A stretch of DNA of 64,000 nucleotides, from positions 1 to 64,000 of the forward strand of contig JAAEQF010000591.1 of the NCBI GenBank assembly GCA_024231695.1, in the 5' to 3' direction. Positions 55,327 through 63,979 of this stretch are shown piece after piece. Made by a program: the position numbers and the translations under genes. Under the pieces are notes generated by a model. It ran no database searches. It saw nothing but the letters and a program-made list of their open reading frames with translations, and was not told the DNA's origin. How positions within the stretch are numbered: the first letter of the stretch is position 1; each line of letters begins with the position of its first letter. The stretch is from FCB group bacterium (GTDB lineage: Bacteria; Zixibacteria; MSB-5A5; GN15; JAAZOE01).

Positions 55327-56971
55327 TGACGGAAAGTTTGCGAAACATTTCCTTGGACGTTTCGTTGTCCAAATATGGCGATAGCCCCATGAGTTCGCCG
55401 ATTGAACAGTTGAAACCCATTTTTTTCCGGTTATCCAGAATTTTATCCGGAACGATTCCCCGCATAGCGTCACGCAACACCGCTTTGTTGTACCCGTTGC
55501 GAATTAAACGCGGGGTCGGGATAGTATAGCAGAATTCCATCAGTTCCCGGTCCAGAAACGGACTCCGGTTTTCGATGCCAAACGACATTGCGTTTAGGTC
55601 GTCTTCGTGGAGTATCATCGGAACCGACTCGCAGAACATTTCGTTTTGCATCCGGTTTCGAAGCAAATCGTCGGTGTAGTGAGTTTCGGTGAACCCGTCT
55701 TCGTAAATATGGTCCCGAAAGCCGGGGTTTTGAATAAACAGCGACGGATTACGCAGGTATGCGTTACGCACATTAGGTTTGACATGCTCGTCCCACGCCA
55801 TATATTCTTTAGCGCCCACTCCATGAGTTGCCAAATGCATGAGATAGTGGTCATAGTACCCGCTAAATAGTTCATCCGCTCCGGTTCCGCTCAGTACGAC
55901 CTTATACCCGAAATTGTTAATAAAACCCATGAGTTGATGGTGGATATAGTACGATATTGTGGCAACAGGCGCATCATGCTGCACGACAAGTTCCCCGAGT
56001 CTCTGCTCAAAATCGTTTGTGTCCAGGTAGAAAAAGTTGTGTCTGATGCCCAGTTCCCTGACTGCGTACTCAACAAGTGGCTGCTCATTGTATCGCTCGT
56101 CCTGTGGCAAAATCGTGAACCCGTGAACATCGTAGTCAAACAATCGTTTAGCAATCGCAACTATAGTATTACTATCCACACCGCCGCTCATGCAAAACGC
56201 AAGCGGAACGTCTGACCTTAGCCGCCGCTCGACGGCTTTAACAATCCGGGTACGAGCGAGATTGACGAGTTCCGGATAGGTCGAAACCGTGTCGATTTTA
56301 TCTATAGTCGGACGCCAATACGGATTTGGCTTGAAATTATACCAAGCGTTGCCCCCGTCGATTTTCGCATAATGCGCCGCTGGAATTTCCTTCGCGCCGT
56401 GCCAGAAGGTTTCCTTGTCCTTGTAAATTGATTTGTACCCGCTCTTGAGAAATGTCTTTACCTTCTTTTCGTTTGGAAATATGTCGCAACCCATTTTCCG
56501 GAGCGTTTTAATCTCAGACGCAAAATACACCCCGTGTCGGCACTGGTGATAGTACAGGGGCTTTTCCCCGAATCGGTCCCTACAGAGCGTCAGAGCCCCC
56601 GTATTTTCGTCGTAGAGCGCAAACGCGCCCATGAACTCGCATCTGTCGAGATGTGCCAGGGAATCGTCCATTAGGCGCATGAAAACTTCTGTATCGGACT
56701 CCGTGATGAGACTGTACCCCTTGCCCAGTTCCCGGTAGTTATATAACTCCCCGTTGAATACAAAATGTTTGCCTTTGTAGTGCATTGGCTGGTCGGCGCG
56801 GGGATCTAAATCAACAATGGCTAAACGGGTGTGAAACAGGTAGCAATGCCGACCGTTAACTGAATGCCGATAGATACCGCTACCGTCCGGTCCACGATGT
56901 TGCATGGACTCTAAGATAGCCGAAGCGTTATCCAGTGTTTTAGTGCCTATGTATCCTGCTATTCCGCACAT
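55298..56971 (-). CDS. asnB: asparagine synthetase (glutamine-hydrolysing) family
   Basis: MCGIAGYIG...MQHRGPDGSG...FNGELYNYRE...SGGVDSNTIVAIA...SGTGADELFSGY. Confidence 0.9.
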   Translation of the reverse strand: MCGIAGYIGTKTLDNASAILESMQHRGPDGSGIYRHSVNGRHCYLFHTRLAIVDLDPRADQPMHYKGKHFVFNGELYNYRELGKGYSLITESDTEVFMRLMDDSLAHLDRCEFMGAFALYDENTGALTLCRDRFGEKPLYYHQCRHGVYFASEIKTLRKMGCDIFPNEKKVKTFLKSGYKSIYKDKETFWHGAKEIPAAHYAKIDGGNAWYNFKPNPYWRPTIDKIDTVSTYPELVNLARTRIVKAVERRLRSDVPLAFCMSGGVDSNTIVAIAKRLFDYDVHGFTILPQDERYNEQPLVEYAVRELGIRHNFFYLDTNDFEQRLGELVVQHDAPVATISYYIHHQLMGFINNFGYKVVLSGTGADELFSGYYDHYLMHLATHGVGAKEYMAWDEHVKPNVRNAYLRNPSLFIQNPGFRDHIYEDGFTETHYTDDLLRNRMQNEMFCESVPMILHEDDLNAMSFGIENRSPFLDRELMEFCYTIPTPRLIRNGYNKAVLRDAMRGIVPDKILDNRKKMGFNCSIGELMGLSPYLDNETSKEMFRKLSVKMFREKFGK

Positions 56972-57177
56972 TTTTTATCCCTCAACAACGCAATCGGGAC
57001 ATCAGCCATAGAATTGCCCGTAGAAAAGGCAATTCTTGCTTCCACTGGATTAGCGCCATCTTTGATGGCTTGGGCGATACGGTAATCTATATGCATATTA
57101 CAAGAAACAACTCCAAGCGAAAAAATAGTCGCAAACGTCATCGCCCACACACATAGTTTGAAAAATTTATTGCTCAT
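56959..57177 (-). CDS. small TM protein
   Basis: MSNKFFKLCVWAMTFATIFSLGVVSC... Confidence 0.5.
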   Translation of the reverse strand: MSNKFFKLCVWAMTFATIFSLGVVSCNMHIDYRIAQAIKDGANPVEARIAFSTGNSMADVPIALLRDKKCAE

Positions 57178-57193
57178 CTCGTCCATCCCCCCC

Positions 57194-57373
57194 TTATTTC
57201 GCGCATCTGTTTATCCTATCTGTCGGCCAAATCTCCATCCAATACCAACATCCCGCATTGGACCCCCAGCGAAACGCAGCGTATGATTGCCCCGCCCACG
57301 GCTCTGCCATGTATCGGTAACAGGTATCCCGTGCGGGGCAACTATTGTTTTCGCACATCGAAATGTCGGGCAT
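57194..57373 (-). CDS. 59-aa Cys-rich protein (MPDISMCENNSCPARDTCYRYMAEP...)
   Basis: read from sequence; GGAAGGAG SD. Confidence 0.5.
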   Translation of the reverse strand: MPDISMCENNSCPARDTCYRYMAEPWAGQSYAAFRWGSNAGCWYWMEIWPTDRINRCAK

Positions 57374-57374
57374 T

Positions 57375-57402
57375 ATTCTACATCTCCTTCCGTTATCGTT
57401 GC
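57375..57402. repeat. 28-bp direct repeat 2, copy A
   Basis: ATTCTACATCTCCTTCCGTTATCGTTGC; 27/28 with 57781-57808. Confidence 0.9.
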
Positions 57403-57782
57403 GTGATAATGTCGTGGGAAGGTAGCCCCTCCCCCCGGAGTTCTGTCAACTTTTTTTCCACCAACCTTGCTTCCCGAAATGCCCACTCACTTTCTTCTCC
57501 GGTTCTTGTTTGGTAAATATAGTCCATAGTCCCTTGAACTTCGCACATTTCGTTTACCCATTTAGAACGAATTTCTCCCCCCCGGATAAAAATATATAGA
57601 ATCACAACCGCACATAGGGCGGCAGGGGCAAGAAAAAGTTTGATGCCCAATAGCAAGGCTATTACCGAACAAGGCACCCCAACGGCAAGAGATGCAAACG
57701 TTACGGTACGCGCAAGTTTAAATTCGTTCTCTCTTCGCTCTATCCACCCCTTGCATAAATTGTAATGATTTTCGTAATTCAT
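57393..57782 (-). CDS. two-TM hypothetical protein (MNYENHYNLCKGWIERRENEFKLARTV...)
   Basis: ATG overlaps NeuB stop (ATGA). Confidence 0.55.
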   Translation of the reverse strand: MNYENHYNLCKGWIERRENEFKLARTVTFASLAVGVPCSVIALLLGIKLFLAPAALCAVVILYIFIRGGEIRSKWVNEMCEVQGTMDYIYQTRTGEESEWAFREARLVEKKLTELRGEGLPSHDIITQR

Positions 57783-58762
57783 TCTACATCCCCTTCCGTT
57801 ATCGTTGCATTTTTCCGAATGGCCCATTTAGTCCTAACCCCGACAATCCTGTCTTCTTCGCCGGGTGGTAATCCATCGGCGGGCCGGGTCCATGTCAAAT
57901 CTGACATTTTAATCTCATGACCTTCAGGCAGGTTTCCCTTCGCACGAATAGATCGGTGCATGTGAAAGAGAACCGGTTCTTCGCACGGCATGATGCGCTT
58001 TTCGCCGTCCCCGAGCATTTTCTCCACCCGGCGAATTTGATGAACCATTTCAGCGAATTCGGACGGTTCAAGAGATACGGCAGCATCAACCCCCTTGCTG
58101 TTAATTGTGAAATGCTTTTCGATAATTCTTGCGCCAAGTGCCACGGCGGCAATCGGGGCCGTAATGCCTTCGGTGTGGTCGGAGTAGCCAACTTCCCCGT
58201 TCCCGACTGTGGCTTCACACCATTCCCTTATATCATGCAAAAGCGCATCTCCATCGGGAACAGGATAACCGGAAATACAATGCAAGAAGGCAAGATTTTC
58301 CCCGTCATAATCGCCCACCCATTCCCCCAATTCACTCTCAGTCTGCCCCCCCGTTGAAACAATCGTAGGAATTTTATACGAAAGTATCTTGTCAACAAAA
58401 TCCCCCCAACCGCAATCCCCGCTCGAAATCTTGAAAGCGTCCACAATCGGTGCGAGTTTTTCGGCTGATTCCAGGTCGAACGGGGTGCAAATAAACGCTA
58501 CGCCGCAAATATGTGCGTATTTTGCTAAATACTCCCAATCCCCATCGTCGAAACACCACCTTTTGAGTTTTTCGATCCGTTCCGGTCGAGAATCGTACAA
58601 TTCCGGTATGAACCGCTGGAACTTTACAGCATCAGCACCCGCTTGGGCAGCGGCGCATATCATCATCAGAGCAGTTAGGTATCCGCCTTCATGCGCGTTG
58701 CCAATCTCTGCGATAACCAATACCTTGTCATTAGTGTCGTGATTCCGAATTAACATTGGCAA
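57779..58762 (-). CDS. neuB: NeuB/SpsE-like N-acetylneuraminate (nonulosonate) synthase with C-terminal SAF domain
   Basis: VIAEIGNAHEGGYLTALMMICAAAQAGADAVKFQRF...KISSGD...STGGQTE...GYSDHTEGI...EKHFTI; SAF-like RSIRAKGNLPEGHEIKMSDLTWTRPADGLPP. Confidence 0.9.
   Translation of the reverse strand: MPMLIRNHDTNDKVLVIAEIGNAHEGGYLTALMMICAAAQAGADAVKFQRFIPELYDSRPERIEKLKRWCFDDGDWEYLAKYAHICGVAFICTPFDLESAEKLAPIVDAFKISSGDCGWGDFVDKILSYKIPTIVSTGGQTESELGEWVGDYDGENLAFLHCISGYPVPDGDALLHDIREWCEATVGNGEVGYSDHTEGITAPIAAVALGARIIEKHFTINSKGVDAAVSLEPSEFAEMVHQIRRVEKMLGDGEKRIMPCEEPVLFHMHRSIRAKGNLPEGHEIKMSDLTWTRPADGLPPGEEDRIVGVRTKWAIRKNATITEGDVE
57781..57808. repeat. 28-bp direct repeat 2, copy B
   Basis: ATTCTACATCCCCTTCCGTTATCGTTGC. 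Confidence 0.9.
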
Positions 58763-59492
58763 GCCTCCTTAGTATTCTGTTGTGTTTTCGCATTATTTCT
58801 AAATCGCGGTAATATTCCAGAGTTAGATGCACATCGCGGGGAACCAGACACAAAACATAGTTCAAAACCGCATATCCCGTAAAATCCGGCTCGTTGTGCA
58901 AATCCTTCCACGTTCCTTCCGAAATCGTGGTCCCGGTCAAATGTATTTCTACAATTTTGTCGAGCGGGAGAGCATCTATGTATTTCGTGAATACAACCCC
59001 CGCGTTGTGCGCGGTAATCATGGCGTGAGCGATATCGAAAACTAACCCCAACCGGTTCTCTTCGACTATTTCTGTGATAAAATCGGGTTCGCAGATATGC
59101 GTGTACGCCGGGAATGGAAAATAGCTCCCGTTTTCAACCGCAAGCGGAACGTCCGTGAGTTCACGCAAACGGGCCACCCTGTCTTTCACGATACTTTTAA
59201 TTATTTCGCGGTCCAGAACAGGGCTCTCCGCAATATGATAGTAACTCTCCTTTTTCACTCGCCGGCAAGCGGGTCCGAGATGGAACGAAAACAACTCACA
59301 CCCAGTCCAATCTATATTGCGAATCTGCCGCATGAACAGGTCGTTGACTATCCCGACATCAAAATGGAACACCCACGGGGGATTGAAACGGTGGATGTCC
59401 TTTAAGAACTTGACTTCAACAATATCAAAATCAAACGCATTTATGCTTACTTCGTTTACCAGATGGCTGATTGGCATAGTTATTTTATGCAT
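58731..59492 (-). CDS. TIM-barrel protein, DUF692 (MNIO)-like or sugar-isomerase-like
   Basis: FSFHLGPACRR...LAVENGSYFPF...LGLVFDIAHAMITAHNAG...YIDALPLDKIVEIHLTG. Confidence 0.5.
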   Translation of the reverse strand: MHKITMPISHLVNEVSINAFDFDIVEVKFLKDIHRFNPPWVFHFDVGIVNDLFMRQIRNIDWTGCELFSFHLGPACRRVKKESYYHIAESPVLDREIIKSIVKDRVARLRELTDVPLAVENGSYFPFPAYTHICEPDFITEIVEENRLGLVFDIAHAMITAHNAGVVFTKYIDALPLDKIVEIHLTGTTISEGTWKDLHNEPDFTGYAVLNYVLCLVPRDVHLTLEYYRDLEIMRKHNRILRRLANVNSESRH

Positions 59493-60322
59493 TATTTCAC
59501 TCCAATCCGCTTCAAGCGGAATAAATCCGTTTCGTGCGTGTTCACCCCGTGAATCGCAGTCGGGCAGCACACCACCCCGGCGCTTTTCAACAGAGAGATT
59601 GTTTCATCATCGAAATCGTCTTCTTTGCCTTCCGGGTAGGAAAAATGCTTCGGAACGATGCCGTGCTGGTGTAGCATCCAGAGCGGTCGGAATATCTCGC
59701 CTTCTTTTTCGCGCTTGTTGAGCATCGGTAAAATCGCATGGGTATGGGTGTGAGCGCCGATTGTGAATAGGGAAGTCCACGATAGTTGCACAACCTGTTC
59801 CCAGGTCATTTTGTCGGTGAGTTCCAGACCATCTATTTCACCGCGCAATACATCCGTGGTGGGAATGCACGGTGATTTCATCGCCCTGCGGTTAATTATT
59901 TCAGGGTCTTTATCTAAAACTTCATATGCATATTCGACATAATCAATATACGCCGATGTATTCTGGGCGATAAACTCCGTTGCAACATAAAACGTAGTGG
60001 GAATCCCGAATTTTTCCAGTACATCCACGGCGTAGTCGAAATTGTTCCGATACCCGTCATCGAAAGTCACCGCGAACGATTTATCCGGTAACGGCTCGTT
60101 GTGATTATGATGCCAAACAATTTCGTCCATTGAAACCGGATTCCCGGCGTTGTACAACGACTTAATGACAGATGTAAAATAGTCCAATTCCAGATGTTTT
60201 CTGTTCCGATTGCGGACGTTCCACTTTTGTTTTCGGATTACCCCGTGGAATAGGAAGATTGGGAAAGAATCGCACCCAAGAACGTCACCGTCGAGATAAC
60301 TAGTGTAGTCCATGTTTTTCAC
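59492..60322 (-). CDS. NodB-type polysaccharide deacetylase
   Basis: FAVTFDDGYRNNFDYAVDVLEKFGIPTTFYVATEF; THTHAILPML. Confidence 0.85.
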   Translation of the reverse strand: MKNMDYTSYLDGDVLGCDSFPIFLFHGVIRKQKWNVRNRNRKHLELDYFTSVIKSLYNAGNPVSMDEIVWHHNHNEPLPDKSFAVTFDDGYRNNFDYAVDVLEKFGIPTTFYVATEFIAQNTSAYIDYVEYAYEVLDKDPEIINRRAMKSPCIPTTDVLRGEIDGLELTDKMTWEQVVQLSWTSLFTIGAHTHTHAILPMLNKREKEGEIFRPLWMLHQHGIVPKHFSYPEGKEDDFDDETISLLKSAGVVCCPTAIHGVNTHETDLFRLKRIGVK

Positions 60323-61062
60323 CTAAACATTTTGAGTTGCTTGTTTTCCGCTTCAATCCGTTTCGCTGCAATTTCACAATATTTTTCTTCTATCTCTATG
60401 CCTATCCATTTGCGCCCCAAACGCTCGCAGGCGACGGCGGTTGTGCCGGAACCAAGGAACGGGTCAAGAACAACCTGCCCTACTGCCGTGGTCAATATCC
60501 TATGAGGCAGTTCTTGTGGGAACGGGGCCGGGTGGCTGTTCTTTGTGTCCGGGGAAAATCCCCAAACGTCACCGTCCTTCGAAGCGGAGCGGTTTACAAG
60601 TCGAAAACCTGGACCAGCGATAACCACGATCCACTCACATGATGGAGCGTAATGTGAGGGAGAGAAATTGATACAGCCTCCGCGATGCCATATAATTATT
60701 TGTCTCAACGGGTGCTTCCCTATAAGCGATAGAGGAGTCCATAAGATTTTATTTCTCAGCCTCGGCTTATGATTATAAAATATCGCTCCGTTGGCCCTTA
60801 ACGTTCCCCACATGCAGGAAATTATTTTCTTCTGCCATTTTTCATATTTATCCCACGGCATTTTGTCGTTGCACACGCCATAACCCTTCGAAATCGGCGG
60901 CGACTTCCAGATACTCCAATCCCCGAACCCGCCCCCCGTTGTATTGCCAAGATTGTAAGGCGGTGACGTAATAACCAAATCCACCGGCTGTAGTTGCGGC
61001 ATAATCTCCAAACAATCCCCGTGGTAAAGTTTGCCCAAATCTGTCTCAAAGTATGGTTTCAT
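60319..61062 (-). CDS. DNA methyltransferase (N4-C/N6-A type)
   Basis: LVITSPPYNLG; LDPFLGSGTTAVACERLGRKWIGIE. Confidence 0.9.
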   Translation of the reverse strand: MKPYFETDLGKLYHGDCLEIMPQLQPVDLVITSPPYNLGNTTGGGFGDWSIWKSPPISKGYGVCNDKMPWDKYEKWQKKIISCMWGTLRANGAIFYNHKPRLRNKILWTPLSLIGKHPLRQIIIWHRGGCINFSPSHYAPSCEWIVVIAGPGFRLVNRSASKDGDVWGFSPDTKNSHPAPFPQELPHRILTTAVGQVVLDPFLGSGTTAVACERLGRKWIGIEIEEKYCEIAAKRIEAENKQLKMFR

Positions 61063-61772
61063 AATTTACCCGTATATCTCTCAAATTTCTCCGCGCAGAT
61101 TGTAATCAACTGCGGGGGCATGGACGAGTAGTAGCGGCCTTCGCACATTTGCGGGGAACTTAGCGGCATTCTTGCAAAATATTTTGAAAATGCTTGACGG
61201 CGGGAGTACATAATCAACCTTTTTGCTTGGGATAAGCACACATCCACAACAGCCTTTCGCATCTCAAATAGTTTCATCTCCGAACCAATCGGCACCCTGT
61301 CCTGGTACAAAATATTCCCGGTATCCAGTTTCGGTGCTACGAAATGGCAAGTCACTTTCAGGGCGTCCCAATCGTCGTGATAAATCGACCACCACAACGC
61401 GTCCTTTCCCCTGTATTTCTGTGAGTCCCCGCCGTGAAAATTGACAAGGTTGTAGTTATGGCAAACGTCTGCCGGAATCTTCCGCGCACCGTACACGAAG
61501 ATAATGTTCGGTTTGCCTGCGTCGAAACTCCTTGTGAACTGCTCAAGTGTCGCGTATGGGATTTTTTCTGTCGGGATGTACTCTGATATGTCCCGGTCGA
61601 CAAAAGGCGCTTCCAGGGCGCTCTGACGGTCGTGGATAGGGTGAGAAGTGTCGAACTTCTGGGGTAGTTTTTCGGTCCCGAATATCACCCTGGAAATCGG
61701 GTGAAATTTATGCAGTTCTTGGCAGAATAATTGGTGGTGGGTCGTGTCTGTTGTCAGTACGGCTATTTTCAT
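61059..61772 (-). CDS. formyltransferase-like protein
   Basis: NLVNFHGGDSQKYRGKDALWWSIYHDD...KLDTGNILYQ. Confidence 0.75.
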   Translation of the reverse strand: MKIAVLTTDTTHHQLFCQELHKFHPISRVIFGTEKLPQKFDTSHPIHDRQSALEAPFVDRDISEYIPTEKIPYATLEQFTRSFDAGKPNIIFVYGARKIPADVCHNYNLVNFHGGDSQKYRGKDALWWSIYHDDWDALKVTCHFVAPKLDTGNILYQDRVPIGSEMKLFEMRKAVVDVCLSQAKRLIMYSRRQAFSKYFARMPLSSPQMCEGRYYSSMPPQLITICAEKFERYTGKL

Positions 61773-62032
61773 TTTTCCCCCCATTCAGGCAAATCGCAAT
61801 CGTCGGGGTTTTCGATAAATCCAACCACGAAAATTAAATTCTGCCCTGCGGCGTCCTTGGCCCGCATGGCAGCCATCAGAGCCGTCCCCCATTTTGCCAG
61901 ATGCGAAAATTGTTCGTCTTCTACCCATTTTTTTACCCACGGGATTTCTTTCAACTCTTCGACCGTTGAAAACTCAACATTTTCAGCCTTGAACCCTTCG
62001 AAAAAAGACGGGAAATACTGTTGGATGTTCAT
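61769..62032 (-). CDS. hypothetical protein (87 aa)
   Basis: ends LPEWGEK; coupled. Confidence 0.5.
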   Translation of the reverse strand: MNIQQYFPSFFEGFKAENVEFSTVEELKEIPWVKKWVEDEQFSHLAKWGTALMAAMRAKDAAGQNLIFVVGFIENPDDCDLPEWGEK

Positions 62033-62742
62033 TTTTCCCCCCCATGAAAATGTAAAACGTAGGATGCCCCCGTGTACTGCATACCCAATTTGCTGTAAAA
62101 ATCAACCGCGCCGATATTGGAAACCTGCGTGCTGGCTTGCACGATAGGTTTCTGGTTATTCCAACAACCGGTACACATAACAACGTACTCTATCATCGCC
62201 CGAGCAAACCCGCGCCGTTTAAAGGGCAGGATTGTAGTAATATGGTCGATTACGATTGTTTTATGCCGCGACTCGTAAATCAGCATCCCGGCTAAACACC
62301 CACTCCGCGACTTCGCCACGATAACGGACTTACCGTTTTTGTCGGTAAGCGAGTCCCAGATATTTCGCTTCTTGATTTTATACGCCATCTCGTTGGGAAT
62401 TTTTGGGTCTTCGTGGAACCTGTCATGGCTGAATTGCGCTGCCATCCTGTCCCAAGCCATCACCGAAAAAACACTGTTAGATTCCAACCTTTCGACCCAG
62501 CATCCCCACTCGCTACTCGGCGAAAAATTGTCATCGGAAGAAAATGTAACGGAGTTCGACATCGAATCAAACCCGAAATCCAGCAAACCCCGTACAGTCT
62601 CTATTTCCCCCACCCGCGCCCAGGCGAAGCACTTCCCGTGGCGCTTGCATTTCAGGAACGCGGGCGGTTCGCCTTCTCCGGTGAGTTGATAACAGGGATA
62701 GCCGAATATTTCCGACAGCCATTTGTCTGTTAGTGCGTTCAT
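62029..62742 (-). CDS. GNAT acetyltransferase (WecD-like)
   Basis: IDHITTILPFKRRGFARAMIEYVV...VSNIGAVDFYSKLGM. Confidence 0.7.
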   Translation of the reverse strand: MNALTDKWLSEIFGYPCYQLTGEGEPPAFLKCKRHGKCFAWARVGEIETVRGLLDFGFDSMSNSVTFSSDDNFSPSSEWGCWVERLESNSVFSVMAWDRMAAQFSHDRFHEDPKIPNEMAYKIKKRNIWDSLTDKNGKSVIVAKSRSGCLAGMLIYESRHKTIVIDHITTILPFKRRGFARAMIEYVVMCTGCWNNQKPIVQASTQVSNIGAVDFYSKLGMQYTGASYVLHFHGGEK

Positions 62743-63632
62743 TAGAATAACTCCGGTCTGAGTTCCTTTACCTTCATAATAGATAAAGTATTCAGTTTCT
62801 TGAAATCTATCGTCGGGTTCTTATGCTTCTTGACTATGTTCCACGTTTCTTCGTTCACCAAGTCATAAAACACCGTCCCAAGCAATCTCGGAATATATTT
62901 ACTGTTCCAACCTTCCTGTTCGTTCACAATCTTGGCGTAAACTTTATCAACCAAATGCTGCGTGACATATCCGTCACAAATTGCTGACTCGACCAAAGCC
63001 TTCATATTTTTAACTGTCGGCTCATTTCTCTTGTGCTTGTCCTTGAACTCGTTAGTACAGATTTTGGCCCAAACCACCCGTCGATATTTGTTAAGAAAAT
63101 CGTAATTCTTAATGACAATCCCTTCACCGGAACCCTTACCTTGTCCAATTAAGTATTCGTTGTTTTTTAATTCTATAAGAAGATTGTCATGGGTTGCGTT
63201 CCGCATAATGCAGAGCGGGGGGATAATATCCAGTTCATGGACAAAACACAGTTCGGAATAAACGTTGTACGGTAGATACACACCGTTCATATCATCAAAC
63301 ACATCAAACACATAAAACTTACGCCAAGCGTCTTCCCTGTACGTCTTTAGCGTATGGGGTACAAGCCATTCGCCATACAGCCGCAGCCCTTCATTATCAG
63401 CAAAAAAAGCCGCAAGTTCGGCAGACGATTTGGCCCACGCATAAAACCCGGCGTTGTCGGCGTCCAGGGATAAGTGCCGCTTGCGACTACCCGCTTGTAT
63501 TCCGTCAAGATTCCACCAAACAGAAGCGTTCGTTCCATCCAGTTTCGGGAAGACGTAGCATTCGCCTAATTCTATGCCCTGCACTTCGTCGTTCCCGAAT
63601 CGCTCCACATGCATGTAAGGTCTAAACGGCAT
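62742..63632 (-). CDS. RNA ligase
   Basis: YVFPKLDGTNASVWW (KxDG), GEGIVIKNYDF, RVVWAKI. Confidence 0.8.
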   Translation of the reverse strand: MPFRPYMHVERFGNDEVQGIELGECYVFPKLDGTNASVWWNLDGIQAGSRKRHLSLDADNAGFYAWAKSSAELAAFFADNEGLRLYGEWLVPHTLKTYREDAWRKFYVFDVFDDMNGVYLPYNVYSELCFVHELDIIPPLCIMRNATHDNLLIELKNNEYLIGQGKGSGEGIVIKNYDFLNKYRRVVWAKICTNEFKDKHKRNEPTVKNMKALVESAICDGYVTQHLVDKVYAKIVNEQEGWNSKYIPRLLGTVFYDLVNEETWNIVKKHKNPTIDFKKLNTLSIMKVKELRPELF

Positions 63633-63641
63633 CAGTTTCCC

Positions 63642-63672
63642 CCTATCCCATTTGTATAAGGTTTTTGGGCAC
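63642..63672. repeat. 31-bp direct repeat 4, copy A (19-bp core GTATAAGGTTTTTGGGCAC 63654-63672)
   Basis: 28/31 with 63949-63979, core identical. Confidence 0.85.
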
Positions 63673-63743
63673 GCCCCGAAGGAATCGAACCTTCCACAAC
63701 GAGTTTTGGAGACTCATTCGCCAGCCTTGGAACATGGGGACGT
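63670..63743 (-). tRNA. tRNA-Trp (anticodon CCA)
   Basis: Acceptor ACGTCCC/GGGGCGT, anticodon arm TGAGT-CTCCAAA-ACTCG, T arm GAAGG-TTCGATT-CCTTC, discriminator G; D arm weak, no encoded CCA. Confidence 0.75.
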
Positions 63744-63752
63744 ACAATAATT

Positions 63753-63941
63753 TTAGCATACCTCTTCTACCGTCACCCTGTATGTCTTTCCCGGTTTTAG
63801 TCGATACGCAACATATTCTCCAACATCTTCAGAAAACAACCCGATTCCGTCTGTCCATACCCCAATCTCAGCGACAATTTCTCCGTCGGGTATGCCCCGC
63901 CCTATCTTTCTTGCTTTCGACTGGAATTCGAAACGCTTCAT
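63753..63941 (-). CDS. hypothetical protein (MKRFEFQSKARKIGRGIPDGEIVAEIGVWTDG...)
   Basis: ATG at 63941 with GGGGTAGG SD. Confidence 0.5.
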   Translation of the reverse strand: MKRFEFQSKARKIGRGIPDGEIVAEIGVWTDGIGLFSEDVGEYVAYRLKPGKTYRVTVEEVC

Positions 63942-63948
63942 GCCCACA

Positions 63949-63979
63949 CCTACCCCTTTCGTATAAGGTTTTTGGGCAC
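63949..63979. repeat. 31-bp direct repeat 4, copy B (core 63961-63979)
   Basis: see copy A. Confidence 0.85.
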
